A DNA stretch of 64,000 nucleotides, taken from Escallonia rubra (taxonomy: Eukaryota > Streptophyta > Magnoliopsida > Escalloniales > Escalloniaceae). Below, in pieces: positions 21,455 through 33,124 of the stretch (position 1 is its first letter; each line of letters starts with the position of its first letter). Position numbers and translations under genes: made by a program. The DNA is taken from positions 24,148 to 88,147 of the forward strand of contig JAVXUO010002499.1 in the NCBI GenBank assembly GCA_033065855.1, in the 5' to 3' direction. The notes under the pieces are model-generated. The model saw nothing but the letters and a program-made list of their open reading frames with translations. It was not told the origin of the DNA and did no database searches.

Positions 21455-22010
21455 TGAGAGCGACAAGAGTCGCGGAGCTGGTGCGCAGGCGACGAGAGTC
21501 GCGGAGCAAGCGCGCGGGCGCCGGCGATGAAGGTCGCGGAGACGGCGCGCGGGCGACGAAGGTCGTGGAGATAGCGCGCGGGCGACGAGAGTCGCGGAGC
21601 TGGCGCGCGGGCGGGGGCGACGTAAGTCGCAGAGCTGGCGCGCGGACGCGGGGCGACGAAGGTCTATGAGATGGCTCGCGGGCGACTAGAGTCGCGGAGC
21701 TGTCTCGCGGACACGGGCGGCGAAGGTCGCAGACGACGAGAGTCGCAGAGATGGCGCGCGGGCGATGAGAGTCACGGAGCTGGCGTGCGGACGCGGGCGA
21801 CGAAGGTCGCGGAGATGGCACGCGGGCGACGAGAGTCGCGGAGTGGGCGAGAGGACACGGGCGACGAGAGTCGCAGAGCTGGCGAGCAGACGCGTACGAC
21901 GATGATCGTGGAGATGGCACGCGGGCGATGAGAGTCGCGGAGTTGGCGCGCGGGCGACGAGAGTCACGGAGTTGGCGCGAGGGCGACGAGAGTCGTGAAC
22001 GAAGGTATTC
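21455..22010 (-). repeat. GCGACGAGAGTCGCGGAG-type short repeats, long array
   Basis: About 16-18 irregular units of roughly 30-36 bp, longer than the corresponding array in the partner LTR (16260-16680). Confidence 0.75.
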
Positions 22011-22232
22011 AGTCATCAAGGTAGGTGGCCGACCCCAGGGTGGCCGACCCCTTTAGGTGGAAGGCACACCAAGGTTGCTTCACAAAGGGAAAATGCATGT
22101 GACTTGAGTATGTGACGCGTTGACCGGTAGGTGAGCGTTGAAAAGTTGCCACTTGAATGCGCCGAGGTGTCATGAGAATTGGGACCCCCAGTTTCCCTAT
22201 AGATGTAGCCAAGATAGGTTGGGAACAACTAT

Positions 22233-22635
22233 CAATATGCTTGAACTTTTTCGAGTGAAAATATTATAACTATTATTAGCCATAGACTAGCTTTATCTGC
22301 ACCATTTTTATTTTGCGTACACCATACACAGATATCAAGATTACATTGAAGTTCCTTAAGACTTGCTAGTCACTTCATCTAGCTTGATCATGAGATATAA
22401 TGCAGTAACATAAAACATGTTACGACCATAGTTGGCAACGCCATCAAACAAACCATCGTCATGTTTGGTCAATCCACTAACCAACTTAAGATATCAAATG
22501 GCTATTGCTATGCTAATCCGTTGAGCCCTCTTTTAGATCAACATGTTTGGAGAGAAAAAAGAAAATAAATAATATTCAACTATAATTGAAGTTCTGGATA
22601 ACCACTGAGTTAAAACTCTAACTTGATGTGCTTCG
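22233..22635. other. Unassigned flank between element 2 and unit A
   Basis: AT-rich sequence without a recognisable gene, RNA or repeat terminus. It is the original DNA to the right of the element 2 insertion and the left neighbour of the duplicated unit. Confidence 0.35.
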
Positions 22636-22764
22636 CAAATCCAAATAGGGTATCCTTTTCTAAAAAATCCAATTGACTCCTAATATATATTTTTCATCAG
22701 ATTTCACAAGGTTGAAAGCTTCAAACTCATAGACGGTAGAGAATTTTGAATCGATAGTCACAAT

Positions 22765-24536
22765 CAGTGGCGGAACCAGTATTTCACTTCAGGGGTGCCA
22801 AAAATATATCGAAGTTACTAATTTTTTTATGAGTAAAATAATATACAAAAACTGAGTGCACTTTTTGATAATACAAAAAAAAAATACTAAAAACATCCAA
22901 GTGGTCTTATTAAGTTTCATGAAAGCTACTAAAAACTCTTTACAGGACAAAAAAAAAAGAACGAATACGAAATAGATATTTAAGTATTTACAAACGAAAA
23001 TACTAAATAACTACTGGATGAGGCCCCGAAGATCGATAGAAGCTTGATAATAGCCTCATTCCCAATAATTTGAAGACATTTTTCTCAATGTAGTAAACCA
23101 AGCTATCATTCATCCATTTTTCTTGATGAGGCCTCTCGGCACAGTCTCCCTCACTTCGCTAACAAGGGAGGCGCAAGATTCCATATATTGCGCACAGAGC
23201 ATAAAAAGCGTTAAATATAAGAAACTCAGGTATTTGTTTTGCTCATTTCTTTCTCATTTATTCATTGTGTGCGCGCTCCTGAGGGTAAGAGGAGGGAGGA
23301 AGAAAGAGGAGACAATTTTTAGATGTATTTGCAGAAAAGAATGAATTGGTACTCAGCAAATAGGAGGCATACCTCCAAAAGTTAAACAGGAATATAAAAT
23401 CTCCAGGGACATGATGAATACCTCCCCCCAGGCTTAAAACACAAAGGAAGCAACCAAAGTCTAAGCACTTAATTTGAGCTCTATAATTGACTAATGTATT
23501 AATTAGCAGCTTTCTGAATTATGTATTGGGTTGGTCCTCTGTTCAAGCTTCCCTGAATCTTTCTAAACATATGTATGTCTACAATGTAGATCTCTACTCT
23601 GTCCGTAGGTGGTAGACATCTTCTTATTCATGTTGCATAAGCCCACCGGACCGCTTAAATTCCAAGGTTACCTAGGTTCTAAATGCAGCACAAATGCACA
23701 ATTCAGTAATCAACTCCCATAATCTGCAAGAGAAATGTGCTATTAACAACTTTGAGTCCCTATTTTATTTGCTTTATAGTTACCAATGGCATGGCAATTG
23801 GGCTATATACCAAAATTCTCAACTGCATGCAAAGTCAATCACAACAATTAGTTGAAACTGCGTCAAGACTTTCACAGCCATGAAAATCATATCTTCCTCT
23901 CAACCAGCAATATAAGGATATTATTAAGTTCCATAAAAGAAAGGGGAACTGGCAAACCAAACCCACCGCCATACACACTCAGTAAAGCTAGGGGCATTGG
24001 TTGACAGAAACAAAATACCATCAAAACCAAAATTATCCAGAAACCCAGATAACACCCATCTAGTAATTTGGATCAAAATGGTTCCTTAAGACCTATACTA
24101 TGATAAAGCCAAACACTACCAGAGTACTAGTCCTCAATATAACCAGAAACCCAAAGAATCAAAGTAAAAAAGACACATGTTAAGTCAAAACAGGTTGGCT
24201 GGAAGAGTCCTCGCCTCGCCCGGCTCACTGTCGCCACTCGCAGTCGCCGGTCACTGCTTCTTCTTCAGTTGGTGGTTCCAGATCTGAAGATGTCTTCCTC
24301 AACAGTCGGTGCCTCAACTCGTTCCAGAGCTAAGTCCACTCGCCGTCGGCCGTCACCCGTCGCCGGTGAGTGAGTGTCTACAGTCTGCCTGTCTTAGAGT
24401 GGGTGAGAGACTTGGCATCACAGAGAGAGAGAGAGAGTCGCAGAGCAGGTGATGAGGTGAAATGATGAAAAAAAAATTCTTTCGGAAGTTGAGGGGGTAC
24501 ATTAGCCCCCCCTCGTTCTAACGTAGCTCCGCCCTG
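22765..24536. mobile_element. Non-autonomous hAT-type element
   Basis: 1772 bp with ends CAGTGGCGGAACCAG and (reverse complement of the right end) CAGGGCGGAGCTACG, an imperfect terminal inverted repeat typical of plant hAT elements. The 8-bp target duplication is GTCACAAT (22757-22764) and GTCACAGT (24537-24544), one mismatch. Unit B has the empty site with GTCACAGT once, at about 26953-26960. No transposase frame is present. Confidence 0.87.
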
Positions 24537-24539
24537 GTC

Positions 24540-25335
24540 ACAGTTGGCTCACTATACACGCGACATTAAAAGGGCTCTTTTTTGCTTCCAATCATAATAG
24601 GCTTGCAAACTTGGACCCCAGCCATATCGATTATATTCCCTTTTAACTTATTGTAGACAAGAATGGACATGAATGTTCAATTTTTCCTCCTATTTTTGGC
24701 ACGAGATCATACTTTTTAGCATATTTACTAGCATCAACTTCAAATATATCCTTTCCATTTTGTAACAAATTGTATGGTTCAATATATTTGATTATTTTCA
24801 AATAAAATTGTGCCACCCGAAGTATGTCACCCCTCTCATCAACTTTTTGAACCAAGCTCATTGATGAAGTGAGATGTGCACTATTTTCATTTTCAGGGAT
24901 TTCTGCCAAAGTTGGTAGAAAAACTTGTTTTTAGATAAACTCAACTTCATTAAGTTGGGACATCCATATATGAAGAGTGCGTAATATCAAGACACTTAGT
25001 CCTTATTGGCGTGTCGGCCATGACAACCGATGAATGTAGTCATTCGACCTCCTCTTTTATCAATATAATTTCAAAAGTCATCTTTAAACATTCTCTTACT
25101 TTAGCTGGAATATTTCCAAACAAAGTTGATGGCAAATCTAGACTTATACCACTCTTAATTTCTTCTTCAAACTTTTCTAGTTCATTAGAGTTGCTTTCAA
25201 AACAATCGACAGAATAAATTGGTCATGATTTGCATTCATGTAAGTCATGAGAACATCTCAGAAAATTCCTAAGTCGGTCAATGTAAGATGAATGTGCAAA
25301 CCATTTGACATTTCAAGGGACCAAAGATTCCAAAG
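24540..25335 (-). pseudogene. Unrecognised gene fragment, copy A
   Basis: Minus-strand coding-like sequence matching copy B at 26899-27743. Recognisable shared stretches are IPENENSAH, SSMSLVQK, DERGDI, EPYNLL, VDASKYAKKYDL and HSCPFLS. Frameshifts and stops break it, and its last part lies beyond the hAT insert at 22640-22764. I do not recognise the family. It may be a host gene fragment or part of an undefined mobile element. It lies in the same place in both duplicated units. Confidence 0.5.
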
Positions 25336-25617
25336 AATAGCTTCTCACTAAATTAACCCAGAAATTGGCCCTTAATTTATCCATTCCGACCTGAAATCCT
25401 AAGGAATTGTTTGAAAACATAGTTCCAAAACCCTGAATTCTAGTACTTGGCATCTCCCGCTTTCTGATTAAGAGGGGTCCCACCAGGTGTGCCGATATTT
25501 TCGTTCAACAACAAACTCTCAATTAATATGCATGTGTTCTTTTATGCCTCTTGCTGAGAATTTCTCTGAAAACTAGAAAAAAAATAAACTAAACTGAAAA
25601 TAGTAAAAATCTGCACA

Positions 25618-26310
25618 TTCGCTGTAACACACTAAAACACACACACTTTCTTCCTCCCACGTACACCCTAATTCTTACACACACACACACACACTAAAAC
25701 ACATACTCACCCACTACTACACCTAAAACATACACACACTATTACACCTAAAACACACGCATATATATATGAACTTATAAATCCCAAAACACACACACGC
25801 CCACACACACGCACACACATGCACGCATGCACTCGCGCGCACGCACACACACACACTCACTAATAGATACGCTAACACCCCCATAAACTACATATACACA
25901 CACCTATACACACACAATTACCCCCACACCGACACTTGAAACATACACACTCTCTGAAAAATGCACAGGCACACCTGCTACACACCTAAAACACATACAC
26001 ACTAATACACACTAAAAAACACCCACACACACCCAAAATCCTTAAAACATACACACACACACGCATGAGCTACACACTAGCGCACACTGCTCACCTCACC
26101 ACACACACACACATTTTACACACCCACGGCACACACTGAAGATACACACACACATAAAATTTGTTTTTACACACACACGTCTTCACACACCCTACAACAC
26201 ACACACAAATATACACATACAACACAACCAGATTCACGGCTGTGAACAGATACACACGCTGCAGAAGAAAATTCTCACACACCCCACTAAAAACACACAC
26301 TAACAAGGAA
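25618..26310. repeat. CA-rich degenerate microsatellite
   Basis: About 700 bp dominated by ACACAC runs mixed with CTAAAACACA, TACACAC and CGCACGCACAC variants. Strings of open frames on either strand here are translations of CA/GT repeats. Confidence 0.85.
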
Positions 26311-26898
26311 AAGGAATCACCTTGGAAATTCCCACAAATGTTTCCTCCTCCTCTCCCCCCCCCCCCTTCCTTCCCTGTTTTTTCCTTTTGCCGAGCTCCC
26401 CTAGTTTTTTTTTTCTTTTCTCTTGTTTTTCTTTTCTTTGTTTCTTTCTGAAGATTTTTCTCATTACTTTATGTTTTTATAGATTAGTCACCATCCAAAA
26501 AGTAAGAGGTGGCAATTGTATGACAATATTTTCTTAAAATTTGACACATGTATCATTATTAGAAAACAACCCCAACATTTTTCATAATTACAAACTAACC
26601 CTAAAAGTTCACATAATTACGTTTTGACCCCAAAACAATTCCTTTCATACTATACCTATTCTCGATTATCGCTAAAAATATCGCCCTTTTATTCTCTCTA
26701 CCAACAAATAATTATTTCGGACATCTCTGAAAAGTATGGGGTGTTACATTGCAAAAATAGATAAAGAAAGCATTTAACTAATGGTGAGTGTTCATATAGT
26801 ACAATCTTGCAAGTGTGGACACTGAAAATCCAAATAGGGTGTCCTTATCTGAAAAAATATAACACCATTGACTCCCGATATATATTTTTCATGAGATT

Positions 26899-27743
26899 TT
26901 ACAGTGTTGAAACCTTCAAACTCATAAACGGTAGAGAATTTGAATCGATTGTCACAGTTGGCTTACTATACATGTGACATGAAAATGCCTCTTTATTGTT
27001 TTTAATCGTAATAGGCTTGCAAACTTGGACCCTAGCCATATTGATTATATCCCCTTTTGACTTATGCATCCTAGACAAGAATGGACATGAATGTTCAAAT
27101 TTTGTTTTTTTTTTGTTGTTGCTATTTTGGCATGAGATCATATTTTTCAGCATATTGACTAGCGTCAATTTCAAATCTATCCTTCCCATTTAGTAATAAA
27201 TTATATGGTTCAATAATTTGACCATTGTCAAAATAAAATCGTGTCATCCCAATTATGTCACCCCTTTCATCAATTTTCTGAACCAAGCTCATTGATGAAG
27301 TGGAATGTGCACTATTTTCATTTTCAGGGATTACTGCCGTAGATGGCAGGAAAACTTGTTTTTTCGACAAACTCAACTTCATTAAGTTCGGATTCATTAA
27401 TATATGACGAGTGCGTACTATCAAAACATTCAGTCCTTATTGGCGTGTCAGCCATGACAATAGATGAATGTACTCCTTCGACCTCTTCTTTTATCAATAT
27501 AATTTCAAAAGTCATTCTTAAACATTCTCTTACTTCATCTGGGATATTTCCAAACAAAGTTCATGGCCAATCTAAACCCATACCACTCTTAATTTTTTCT
27601 TCAAACTTTTCTAGTTCATTAGAGTAGCTACCAAAATAGTTGACAGAAAATAATTGGTCATGATTTACGTTCATGCAAGTCATGAGAACATCCCAAAAAT
27701 TCCTAAATCGGTCTGTAAGATGAAAATAAAAACCGTTTGACAT
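26899..27743 (-). pseudogene. Unrecognised gene fragment, copy B
   Basis: Better-preserved copy of the fragment. Minus-strand segments: 27743-27561 (FRNFWDVLMTCMNVNHDQ), 27557-27324 (MFGNIPDEVRECLRMTFE), 27424-27122 (SLVQKIDERGDIIGMTRF) and 27189-26899 (HSCPFLSRMHKSKGDI). They overlap in different frames, so several small indels separate them. No start, promoter or full-length frame is evident, and no family is recognised. Confidence 0.5.
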
Positions 27744-27907
27744 TTTAAGGGATCAAAGATGCCAAAAAATAGCTTCTCACAAATTAACCTAGAAACTAGC
27801 TTTTAATACACCCATTTGTCGCTGAAATCCCAAGGAATCGTTTGAAAACATAACTTTCAAACACCCTGAATTGTAGTACTTGGCATCTCCCACTTTCAAA
27901 TTAAGAG

Positions 27908-30900
27908 TGTAATATCCTGAACTTCGGGAGCCACTTAAAATAACCATTGGTGCTCCGAAAAATAAACGGGCGTTAATTTTGGGTAATGCTCGAGTATTAG
28001 TAGAATATCGACGCTTAAAATAATTTTGGGGTAAAAATGTAAATTTTAAAATTTTTGGGGCATTTTCGTAATTTTGGAAAACTTGAGGGGCTATTTTGTA
28101 ATTTTTGAAAATTATGCCTCACGTGTCAATTTTTCAGAAAATCTGGCATAAAGAGATGCCACCTCCTATTATTTGGTCTGATGACTAATGGAAATCTATA
28201 TTAAACAAATATATGGGATGCAATTTAAAGTAAGAAAAGAGAAAGAAAATTCGGGTAAAGGGAAATAAGAAGAGAAAGAAGAAACATAAACAAAGAAGAA
28301 CAAGAAAACAGAGCAGAGAAAGAGGGAGCATGAGCTCGGGCAGGAATTAACCAGAGAAATCAGAGAAAGATGGAGATTGGGAAGGATTACCAAGGTCAAT
28401 TTCCTTATTTTTGTTAGTGTGGTTCTTGTTTTAAATTTAGTGGAAGATTATGGTATTTGCGTGTGTTCAGTGTTCTTCAGTGGGTATTTTGAACTGCATA
28501 AAAAAGGGGAGCTTGGGTGAGTTCTTAAGCGTTTCAGGGTGGCCAGTGTGTGGTTTGGATGTTGACTGTGTGTGTTCTTGGCTGTGTGCGTGTGTGGGAG
28601 TGTTCTTATTTCGGGTGTGTGTATATTTTGATGATCCGTGGGTTGAGGGGTGTGATTATGGATTTAAATTGTGTAAGTATGTGTTATAAATTATCCATAT
28701 AGGTGATTTTTAGTGATTACGGACGAATTCATGGGTGTCTAGGTGAGTTGGAACAGCCATGTCTCACGGCTGAAGGAAGAAGAAAGTGTGTGTGGAAAAG
28801 GTGCACTATTGTGTGCCTTTGATTTGAACAGTACTTGTAATGGTCGCTAAAGATAGGATTATTTTAGGCAGTTTATTTCATGAATTTTTATAAATAGCTA
28901 GGGTCAGAATAAGACAAAGTACAAAACTGTAACCCCCAGTATTTTCACGAGATGTATGCTCTGAAATATTTTGGGAATTTTCAGTGTCCGTAAAGGTTGC
29001 TAAATTAGGGTACCGATTAGGGAACTTTCCAAATTTATTTAACCTGGTAAACCAAGTTATTTTAATCTGAAATTTTTATAGAAACCATATTTTACTGATA
29101 TGAATCATTATCTAAAACTTTGGGCCATTCTGAGGCCAATAGGTATTTGTTTCGCGAAACTGGCTTTTTAGCGCTCGATCCAGACACCGGTTTGAGATTT
29201 TTGGGCGGAAATTTTCTAAAATACTTTTTAGCCTAGGAATGATTTCAGGATGTTTAAAATAGCGTTTCAAAGTATTTTTGGGATTTTTCTGGTGCGGGAA
29301 ACCCCCAGGGGCATTTTGGTAATTTGCCACCCCGAAGGGGTATTTTGGTAATTTGACATAAGAAAGGGATTTTTGCATAAATTCTTATCTAGGAAGCTTA
29401 TTTTAGTGATTCTACTTATGAGAAGGCCGTTTGGATGATTTGAGTCTTAGAGGGGCATTTTGGTAATTTTACACCCTAGGGGTGTTTCGGTAATTTTACA
29501 TACCCGGTGAGGAGGGTTTTATTTTGGGAGTATGCGTGAGTCTGTATTAAGTTTATAATATCGTAGTGTAGGCTGTATTCTGATGATTCGATAATTCCAT
29601 TTAGGTTAAAGCTAAAGACTTTCCGGTTAGGATAAACTAGCTGCAGATGCAGGTAAGGGATTCTATTTGAACCCTGGGTAAGGACTTTTTTCCGAACCCT
29701 TATTTGATTACTCGTACTCGTAAGTACTTCTTTGATATACTTATGACTAATGTCGAATTCTGAATTATGTATTGATATCACCATGTTATTGCCCAGAAAC
29801 CCCAATATTGAACCTGAATCGTTTGTTTGGAAACATTTTGATGCTCGCCTGTTATTGTGTGCTGAGTAGATTTGACAATTGTCTGTATCCGTTCTTCTGG
29901 ATTGTTGTGCTTAAAACTCGATAATTATTCGTAATCAGTTTTGTTGTTTATCTGTGATTTTCTTCTGAAAATTCTGATTTCTTCTGAAAATTTCGAATGC
30001 TGACTTGTGTCAGTATGATTATTGTTATTGGAATCCGAATTGATTTCGGAGATTTGAACTTATGTTAACGCTCACTGATATTGCTGATTTTCTGTTGACC
30101 TGGGTTTCCGTTCTATGGGAGGGCGTAATAAGGCAGGTTTGAATCCTACAGGAAAAGCGGGCTAGTACCCAAGTGGACTAGTATTTTGGTACATCATGCA
30201 TGTGTACACTACTAACTTTGCCTGAGTGGCATTGTTACCGCCCAGGATCAACATTGATTTTTTATTTTCTCTGCTCTGGAAAGTGTCGTGCCTGTTATAG
30301 AAAAGATTTCTCTGTTGTACCATGATTTTTGCGGAAATGAATAAGAAAGGATTAACTCAATTGGTTTGGAATTACCTCGAGAAAGCTTTGTTAAACTCTG
30401 GAAATGATAACTTCGAAAATGATTTTGTTTTCATTGATTGTTTGGAATCCTTCCTGTTTGTATTTGTCTATTTTGGCATTTTATTTATGATGAATTATGA
30501 TCCTTTTGGAAATCCTGGAGTTGTTTAGTTCGTTGAAGTGTTCTGAAAATCTTCGTCAGTTGGATTCTTTGGAATCATTTTGTAATCCTGTTGGTAGTCC
30601 TTGTACGACCTTACTGAGCTCTCAAAAGCCCACCCTTCGTTTGATTCCCTTCTGCAGGTTTTGATCAACAATAGATTGCTCGGGAATGGAGTTTAGAATC
30701 TGTGTGAGATTCCGATGAGCCCACCACTACTGTATAGTAAAACCCCTGTGCAAGTCGATACTGTTAATTCGTTCTATAAGGACTCAAGTTTGTAAAGAAC
30801 CTAGGTCTTAATAATTCAAATTAAGCAGTTTGTAATATTGTATTTGAGGAATTTGAGTTGATGTCTAATTTGATGCTTTGAAGTATGGGTTAGTGACCAT

Positions 30901-30982
30901 GATCTGACAGGTTGATGTGATCCGGTAGGTTAACGACCCGGGAGTTCGAGGCGGCGAAGCTCCGAATTTCTGGGGCGTTACA
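27908..30982 (+). mobile_element. Solo LTR (family X), 3.1 kb
   Basis: 3075 bp from TGTAATATCCTG to GGGGCGTTACA, flanked by AGAG (27904-27907 and 30983-30986; AAGAG if the terminal A is shared). Unit A reads ATTAAGAGGGGTCCC at the same place, so the insertion is real and precise. No primer site, coding region or second LTR is present. It carries ATTTTGGTAATTT repeats (29290-29500). The split reverse element at 506-1893/13207-14185 is the same family. Confidence 0.87.
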
Positions 30983-31209
30983 AGAGGGTCCTAGTGGGTG
31001 TGCCAATATTTTCGTTAGACAACAAACTCTCAACTAATGTTTGTGTTCTTTTATGCCCCTTACTGAAAACTTCTCAGAAAACTGAAAAAACTAAATTGAA
31101 AATAGTAAAAGCTACACTCTCACTTTAACACACTAAGACACACACAACTTTCTTCCTCCCCTATCTGCAGAACACATACACACTTAATTCCTATACACAC
31201 ACCCTACCC

Positions 31210-31245
<36 letters not shown>

Positions 31246-31749
31246 GCACACGCGCACACACACACACATTGTTCCCCACCTATTCGGATCGCACCCCATG
31301 GCCCGCTAAGGGACCCATTTTTGCGTGACACATCACCCATTCACCAGTCAATTATTCAATGCCATTAGCCGGTCAAAGTGCATCTTCCTTCGAAACATCC
31401 ACAGGCAATCAGGTTTTCTGTCGTTAAACATTACTTGGAAGAGCGCCAGACCCTTAAAGGGGTCGGCCACCCTTGTCTTGGGGGGAGGGCTGCTGACCCC
31501 TTTGGCATCTCACTCAACGCACTCTCTATAGTGCTCACTCACCACGAGTGATCCCTTGACACTCATCGCCGCGCCCATGCGCTGCGCCACTTTCATGACG
31601 TCCCCGGGCACCAGACATCATCTCGCGACACTCGTCATTCTCATGATACGTGCACCGGCACCAGGTATTGTCTCGCGACGGTAGTCGCCACTCCCATGCA
31701 CCACAATCATGTTACGTGCTTCCGGGGGGGCTCCACTCGTAGTGCTCCC

Positions 31750-32350
31750 GCATGAGGACCTCTCGCAGTGGGATGAACTCGTTACCACAAAGTCATCGGC
31801 CCCACAGGATGTGCTCGTTACCACAAAACCATCGCCGTAAAAATCACAGGGGGCTCCGGCACGAGGACCCCTCACAGTGGGATGGACTCGTTACCATAAA
31901 GTCATCGCCACCACGGGATAGGCTCGTTACCACAAAGCCATTGCCGTCATAATCACGGGGGGCTCCGGCTCGAGTAGCGGGATGAACTCGTTACCACAAA
32001 GTCATCACCGCCACGGGATGTGCTCGTTATCACAAAGTCAGTGCCGTCATAATCACAGGGGGCTCCGCTCGTAGTGCTCCGGCACGAGGACCCCTCACAG
32101 CGGGATGGACTCGTTACCACAAAGCCATCACCGCCGCGAGATAGGCTCGTTAACACAAAGCCATCGCCGTCACAATCACAAGGGGCTCCGACATGAGGAC
32201 TCCTCGTAGCGGGATGGACTCGTCACCACAAGGTCATTACCGCCACGGGATGTGCTCGTTATCACAAAGCCATTGCCGTCACAGTCACGGGGGGCTCCGG
32301 CACGAGGACCCTTCGCAGCAGGATAGACTCGTTACCACAAAGTTATCGCC
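31750..32350 (+). repeat. Direct repeats marked by CGTTACCACAAAG, 5' LTR
   Basis: About six copies of a unit of roughly 100-120 bp containing CTCGTTACCACAAAGTCATC, a GGGATGxGCTCGTTACCACA half-repeat and GGGGGCTCCGGCACGAGGAC. It is the counterpart of the 86-bp unit in element 2 (reverse complement shared: GAGGGGTCCTCGTGCCGGAG). The 3' LTR keeps about three. Confidence 0.75.
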
Positions 32351-32703
32351 GCCTGGTTTGACTTGCGTGACTCTGAGCACTGAGCTGTGATCATATTCGA
32401 TCATGTTACCGTTGATCGTCGACACCACCGGGACAACCACTGTCAGGTTCTCTGCGCGTCTCTTAACGCCCCTTGTGGGATTCAGTAAAGGCTTGGAACG
32501 GTGGCTGGGGAAACGAGCTTACTCTAATCACGCTACCACGGTGTGGTTAGTCTTCTCAGACAGACAAAGAGATGCCTCGTGGGCAAGGCAGTGCGGATAT
32601 GGAGACCGGCAGTCCAACGGAGAATCGGTACTTTGGAACCCCTTGGTGACGTGTCACTCCCAGGACACAACACATGTCAGCTGACGATACAAGCATACTT
32701 TTG

Positions 32704-32714
32704 TCTATAAATAG
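32704..32714 (+). promoter_or_regulatory. TATA box, 5' LTR of element 3
   Basis: TCTATAAATAG followed by AGGACTTTGAAACTCA; the same sequence is at 51111-51121 in the 3' LTR (CCTATAAATAG). Probable LTR promoter core. Confidence 0.7.
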
Positions 32715-33056
32715 AGGACTTTGAAACTCAGTTAAGTGATCTTGCTCTCATTTGACATTTTTATTTTCTCTCTCTAAAAAGCCTATTGTCTCTGAAATTC
32801 TAGTGAGAGAAACATATTTGGACTTCTGACATCGGACCCCTAACGCTGCACCCCTAACTTGGACTATCGACTGCCGGCCCTATTCGTCGTCACCCTACCT
32901 GCACAGCGCTGCCAGCCCTCACGGCCTGTCTGGGGAGCCTTACTCTCCGCCCTTACTCCGTCATAGCTGTCTCTTACTTTGCATACTTGGAAACTGACTC
33001 GGACTGCAGCCTTTGTGACACCTCCACGTAGGTACGAACCCACTTTCCTGGACATT

Positions 33057-33079
33057 ATTTTGGCGACTCCGTTGGGGAG
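33057..33079 (+). promoter_or_regulatory. Primer-binding site of element 3
   Basis: ATTTTGGCGACTCCGTTGGG directly after the 5' LTR; one difference from element 1 in the core. Confidence 0.75.
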
Positions 33080-33124
33080 GTGAGCATCGTATTGCACTTT
33101 GCATACCGTGCGCACTTAGGCACC

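Larger units (their letters stand above)
14816..22227 (-). mobile_element. Non-autonomous Ty3/gypsy element 2 (gag deleted), reverse
   Basis: 7412-bp LTR retrotransposon on the minus strand with a perfect 5-bp duplication ACTAT (14811-14815 and 22228-22232). Reading in its own direction: 5' LTR 22227-19758, primer site 19757-19736, a 23-codon remnant of gag, then a non-coding spacer, polypurine tract and 3' LTR 16889-14816. It has TG...CA ends (TGTTCCCAACC ... GGCATCA). Spacer, LTR ends and primer site match element 1, but nothing encodes an enzyme. It is a further-reduced derivative of the same family. Confidence 0.88.
19758..22227 (-). repeat. 5' LTR of element 2 (reverse)
   Basis: 2470 bp, about 400 bp longer than the 3' LTR because of extra copies of the 86-bp unit and of the short GACGAGAGTCGCGG array. 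A reversed TATA box (CTATTTATAGG) is at 20112-20122. Confidence 0.85.
22636..26830. repeat. Duplicated unit A (holds hAT insert)
   Basis: First copy of a tandem duplication. It starts at AATCCAAATAGGGTATCC and ends at ...GACACTGAAA, where unit B starts again with ATCCAAATAGGGTGTCC. Removing the hAT element leaves about 2.4 kb. Contents in order: part of an antisense gene fragment, the hAT insert, the rest of the fragment, sequence with GGCATCTCCC, a long CA-rich tract, and the AAAAATAGATAAAGAAAGC end. The copies are clearly diverged. Confidence 0.82.
31270..33056 (+). repeat. 5' LTR of element 3
   Basis: 1787 bp from TGTTCCCCACCTATTCGG to CACTTTCCTGGACATT. It contains about six units of roughly 100-120 bp marked by CTCGTTACCACAAAGTCATC (31750-32350) and only one GGGGTCGGCCACCC unit near 31460. 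It pairs with 49698-51453. Confidence 0.85.

Noticed and set aside
26091-26451. Cysteine/valine-rich and threonine/histidine-rich open frames
   Set aside because: Translations of GT/CA microsatellite.
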